Assembly: GCF_963677305.1 (NCBI RefSeq)
Contig: NZ_OY781925.1
Coordinates: forward strand, 2,333,501-2,397,500
Length of the DNA: 64,000 bases
Origin: an uncultured Holophaga sp.
GTDB taxonomy: Bacteria; Acidobacteriota; Holophagae; Holophagales; Holophagaceae
Reading direction: 5' to 3'
A program made the translations under genes and the position numbers. This document shows, one piece after another, positions 61,201 to 64,000 of this stretch (position 1 is its first letter; each line of letters starts with the position of its first letter). Under the pieces are notes generated by a model. The model saw nothing but the letters and a program-made list of their open reading frames with translations, was not told where the DNA came from and ran no database searches.

Positions 61201-61327
61201 ATCCACGGATAAACACAGATGAACACGGATACAGACAATCAGGGGCAAGCAACGGCCCACCCAAGGCACTCGGGCCGGGTGCCGGATTCCGCGATCCCCA
61301 TCCGTGCGCAACTGTGTGCATCCGTGG
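61201..61327. repeat. Imperfect long inverted repeat between cysH and cysD
   Basis: The left arm (61201-61231, beginning ATCCACGGAT) and right arm (61299-61327, ending ATCCGTGG) are about 80 percent complementary around a 67-base loop. Within each arm an 8-base unit ATCCGTG(G) occurs twice, 21 bases apart. It looks like a dispersed extragenic palindrome of the ATCCGTGG type seen in several phyla. Confidence 0.7.
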
Positions 61328-61370
61328 CCCACGCTTCCTTTTTCTTTTGATTGCACGACCAGGAGTTTCC

Positions 61371-62279
61371 ATGACCCATCAAATCCTGTCCCACCTGGAA
61401 CGCCTGGAAGGCGAGGCCATCCACATCTTCAGGGAAGTGGCCGGCCAGTGCTCCAATCCCGCTCTGCTCTTCAGCGGCGGCAAGGACAGCATCGTGATGC
61501 TCCGCCTGGCGGAGAAGGCCTTCCGCCCAGGCAGGTTCCCCTTCCCCCTGGTGCATATCGACACCGGCCACAACTACCCCGAGGTCATCGCGTTCCGGGA
61601 CCGGCGGGCCGCAGAACTGGGCGAGAAGCTCATCGTTCGCACCCTGGATGAGAGCATCGCCAAGGGCCGTGTGGTCCTGCGCCACCCCGGGGAGAGCCGC
61701 AACCGCCACCAGAGCGTCACCCTCCTGGACACCGTGGAGGAGTTCAGCTTCGATGCCCTCATCGGCGGGGCCCGCCGGGACGAGGAGAAGGCCCGGGCCA
61801 AGGAGCGGGTCTTCAGCTTCAGGGACGAGTGGGGCCAGTGGGATCCCAAGAACCAGCGCCCCGAGCTCTGGAATCTCTACAACGCCCGCATCCACAAGGG
61901 CGAGCACATCCGGGCCTTTCCCATCTCCAACTGGACCGAGCTGGATGTCTGGCAGTACATCCAGCAGGAAAACCTGGAACTCCCCAGCATCTACTTCAGC
62001 CACGAGCGGGAGGTGGTGGAGCTGCCCGGAGGCGCCCTGCTCCCGGTGACGGAGCTGACCCCCGTGCCAGCCGGAAAGGCCTCCGTGCGCCGCACCGTCC
62101 GCTTCCGCACCGTGGGTGACATCACCTGCACCGCGCCGGTGCTGAGCGAGGCCGCCACCGTGGCCGACATCATCAAGGAAACCGCCACCACCGAAATCAC
62201 CGAACGGGGCGCCACCCGCCTGGACGACCAGACCAGCGAGGCCTCCATGGAGCAGCGCAAGAAGGAGGGCTACTTCTGA
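61371..62279 (+). CDS. cysD: Sulfate adenylyltransferase subunit 2
   Basis: Catalytic ATP sulfurylase subunit making APS from sulfate and ATP, driven by CysN GTP hydrolysis. 302 residues. PP-loop LLFSGGKDSIVMLRLAEKAF, FPLVHIDTGHNYPEV, IGGARRDEEKARAKERVFSFRD (in parts) and FPISNWTELDVWQYI. The frame is open upstream through cysH antisense; the ATG at 61371 after AGGAG is the right start. TGATG overlap with cysN. Confidence 0.96.
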   Translation: MTHQILSHLERLEGEAIHIFREVAGQCSNPALLFSGGKDSIVMLRLAEKAFRPGRFPFPLVHIDTGHNYPEVIAFRDRRAAELGEKLIVRTLDESIAKGRVVLRHPGESRNRHQSVTLLDTVEEFSFDALIGGARRDEEKARAKERVFSFRDEWGQWDPKNQRPELWNLYNARIHKGEHIRAFPISNWTELDVWQYIQQENLELPSIYFSHEREVVELPGGALLPVTELTPVPAGKASVRRTVRFRTVGDITCTAPVLSEAATVADIIKETATTEITERGATRLDDQTSEASMEQRKKEGYF

Positions 62280-63556
62280 TGAGCAACCCCACGATCCAAG
62301 ACAACGGCCTCCTGCGCTTCATCACCTGCGGCAGCGTGGATGACGGCAAGTCCACCCTCATCGGCCGCCTGCTCTATGACAGCAAGGCCATCCTGGTGGA
62401 TGCCATGGACGCCCTGGCCCGCAGCAGCCGCAAGCGGGGCCTGGAAGAGGTGGATCTCTCGCTCCTCACCGACGGCCTGGAGGCCGAGCGGGAGCAGGGC
62501 ATCACCATCGATGTGGCCTACCGCTACTTCAGCACCGGAAGGCGCAAGTACATCCTGGCGGACGCCCCGGGCCACGAGCAGTACACCCGCAACATGGTCA
62601 CCGGCGCCTCCACAGCGAATCTCGCCATCGTGCTCATCGACGCCCGCAAGGGGGTACTCCCCCAGACCCGGCGCCACACCGCCCTGGCCCACCTCATGGG
62701 CATCAAGCACATTGTCGTGGCCGTCAACAAGATGGACCTTTTGGATTTCTCGGAAGGGACCTTCCGAGAAATCCAAAAAGAAATGATCTGGTTCACGCGG
62801 AAGTTGGGCATCTCGGATCTGCGCTTCATTCCGCTTTCGGCCCTCAAGGGCGACATGGTGGTGGCGCGGGGCGAGCGCCTGGGCTGGTACACTGGCCCCA
62901 CCCTCATGGAGCTGCTCGAGGGGGTGGACCTGGACACCTCCGAACAGGACCTGCCCTTCCGCTTCCCGGTGCAGCTGGTCTGCCGCCCCCGCTCCGAGGA
63001 GCTCATCGACTACCGCGGCTACCAGGGCCGCGTGGAGTCGGGGCGCATCCGCACCGGGGACGCCATCATCGTCATGCCCTCCGGCTCGAAGTCCAGGGTC
63101 CGGCGCATCGAGCTCTACGGCCAGGAGCTGCCCGAGGCCGTAGCCGGCCAGAGCGTGACCTTGCTCCTGGAGGACGAGGTGGCCATCAGCAGGGGAGACC
63201 TCATCGCCGGCACCCTGGGTGCCCCGAATGCCACCCGGACCCTCAGCGCCACCGTTGCCTGGCTGGGCGAGCGTTCCTTGGGTTCCACCGCCCGTCTGAC
63301 CCTTCGGCACGGGACCCGGGAGGTGAAGGCCAAGGTCATGGACATCACCAGCCGCCTGGACCTGGAGGCCCTGGAGCCCGTGGCGGTGGACGATGTGGTC
63401 ATGAACGATATCGCCACCCTGTCCATCAAGCTCCAGGCCCCGGTGGCCCCGGATCCCTACACCAGCCTGCGCAGTGGCGGCTCCTTCGTCCTCATCGACG
63501 AGGCCACCCACAGCACCGTGGGGGCGGGCCTGGTGCTGGAGCCCGAAGCAATCTGA
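62279..63556 (+). CDS. cysN: Sulfate adenylyltransferase subunit 1 (GTPase)
   Basis: 425 residues, an EF-Tu-like GTPase. G1 GSVDDGKSTLIGRLLYD, G2 region EREQGITIDVAYRYF, G3 DAPGHEQY, G4 AVNKMD. Domains II and III follow (about 240-425). No fused APS kinase (CysC) at the C-terminus. A perfect 19-bp palindrome (62739-62778) lies inside the gene at codons for LLDFSEGTFREIQK. Confidence 0.96.
   Translation: MSNPTIQDNGLLRFITCGSVDDGKSTLIGRLLYDSKAILVDAMDALARSSRKRGLEEVDLSLLTDGLEAEREQGITIDVAYRYFSTGRRKYILADAPGHEQYTRNMVTGASTANLAIVLIDARKGVLPQTRRHTALAHLMGIKHIVVAVNKMDLLDFSEGTFREIQKEMIWFTRKLGISDLRFIPLSALKGDMVVARGERLGWYTGPTLMELLEGVDLDTSEQDLPFRFPVQLVCRPRSEELIDYRGYQGRVESGRIRTGDAIIVMPSGSKSRVRRIELYGQELPEAVAGQSVTLLLEDEVAISRGDLIAGTLGAPNATRTLSATVAWLGERSLGSTARLTLRHGTREVKAKVMDITSRLDLEALEPVAVDDVVMNDIATLSIKLQAPVAPDPYTSLRSGGSFVLIDEATHSTVGAGLVLEPEAI
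62739..62778. repeat. Perfect 19-bp inverted repeat inside cysN
   Basis: Arms 62739-62757 and 62760-62778 are exactly complementary with a 2-base centre. It is markedly less GC-rich than the rest of the gene and lies fully inside the reading frame. The encoded residues align with a normal part of CysN. Confidence 0.9.
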
Positions 63557-63644
63557 GCGGAACCCGGTCCAGTCAGCCCCAGATTGCACAGGGAGCCCCT
63601 CCCTCCCCCTCCTCATCCCACAGACCCGCCCAGAGGTGAACGCC

Positions 63645-64000
63645 ATGCCCAGTCCCATCGAAACCATCAAGGCCTCCTCCAACTTCCTCAGGGGCAACCT
63701 GCCCCAGGAGCTGACGGACGCTGCGCCTGGTTTCTCCCCAGAAGGGGAGCAGCTCATCAAGCTCCACGGGTTCTACGCCCAGAAGCACCGGGAACACAAA
63801 GACGCCCCCCCCACCGCCATGGGCCGGGGCCGCATCCCCGGTGGGCGCCTGAGCGCGGCCCAGTACCTGGTCTGGGACAGCCTGGCCACCCAGTACGGGG
63901 ATGGCACCCTGCGCTTCACCACCCGCCAGTGCATCGAGCTCCACGGCCTGGCCAAGGCCGACATGCGCGCTGTGGTGCAGGCCCTCCACGTTGTTAAGGC
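63645..64000 (+). CDS. Sulfite reductase (hemoprotein) N-terminal part
   Basis: 118 codons are present before the window ends. IKASSNFLRGNLPQELTD, GRIPGGRLSAAQYLVWDSLA and LRFTTRQCIELHGL are the ferredoxin-like first half-domain of the sulfite/nitrite reductase superfamily (CysI/Sir type). It would reduce sulfite from CysH to sulfide. GAGGTG seven bases before the ATG supports the start. The siroheme and [4Fe-4S] cysteines lie beyond the window. Confidence 0.88.
   Translation, partial: MPSPIETIKASSNFLRGNLPQELTDAAPGFSPEGEQLIKLHGFYAQKHREHKDAPPTAMGRGRIPGGRLSAAQYLVWDSLATQYGDGTLRFTTRQCIELHGLAKADMRAVVQALHVVK

Overview
The window is GC-rich, densely coding DNA from a Gram-negative (diderm) chemotactic heterotroph. 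Pal, CpoB and TolB show an outer membrane. Two methyl-accepting chemotaxis proteins, a two-subunit glycyl-tRNA synthetase, the short HisG plus HisZ type of histidine pathway, and a corrinoid methyltransferase pair together suggest an Acidobacteriota lineage such as Holophaga/Geothrix. That assignment is recognition and inference only; no database was searched. I see no rRNA, CRISPR array, insertion sequence or prophage.

Layout. 1-4.5 kb: start of a chemotaxis receptor (cut by the window edge), a degenerate GxxExxY protein, mnmA, a Kef-type antiporter and an unknown protein. 4.6-11.5 kb: map-ispE-response regulator/kinase with overlapping ends, glyQ-glyS closed by a 20-bp hairpin, a methyltransferase and a small Cys-rich protein. 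11.5-23 kb: a dicarboxylate symporter, a DnaE-like polymerase with a degraded PHP domain, a soluble two-Cache sensory protein, a cyclase-family enzyme, scpA, a TPR protein, and a reverse-strand set made of a methyltetrahydrofolate methyltransferase, a corrinoid protein and a response regulator.

23.2-30.6 kb: a nine-gene histidine operon, hisD-HAD-hisB-hisH-hisA-hisF-hisIE-hisZ-hisG. It covers the pathway except a full HisC aminotransferase. The HAD protein carries an N-terminal stretch that resembles a shrunken HisC. 30.7-36.3 kb: a TSCPD protein, a POT-family peptide transporter, secG, tRNA-Leu(GAG), mutY, and a lrgA-lrgB-lysR operon with a 9-bp inverted repeat in front of it. 36.3-44.3 kb: metF, a GHMP kinase, cpoB and pal on the reverse strand; a DUF2520 protein, an M61 peptidase, rnhB and tolB on the forward strand.

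44.3-48.1 kb is a looser region. It has about 760 bp of composite intergenic repeats, a four-repeat membrane protein, an MCP with a recognisable promoter, and a small unknown gene. 48.3-54.3 kb is a reverse-strand redox/sulfur cluster: a molybdopterin oxidoreductase without a Tat signal, its four-cluster ferredoxin, a DUF2461 protein and, behind an operator-like palindrome, a CoA-disulfide reductase-rhodanese-TusA-DsrE fusion. 55.1-64 kb is the assimilatory sulfate pathway. It contains a sulfate-binding protein and O-acetylhomoserine sulfhydrylase, then cysT-cysW-cysA, an iron-sulfur APS reductase (cysH), cysD-cysN and the start of a sulfite reductase. CysN is not fused to CysC and CysH has the iron-sulfur cysteines, so reduction probably runs through APS, with sulfide captured on O-acetylhomoserine.

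The most unusual items are the HAD/HisC-like fusion remnant, a perfect 19-bp palindrome inside cysN, the soluble two-Cache protein, the Mo enzyme with an odd cysteine spacing, and the composite repeats.
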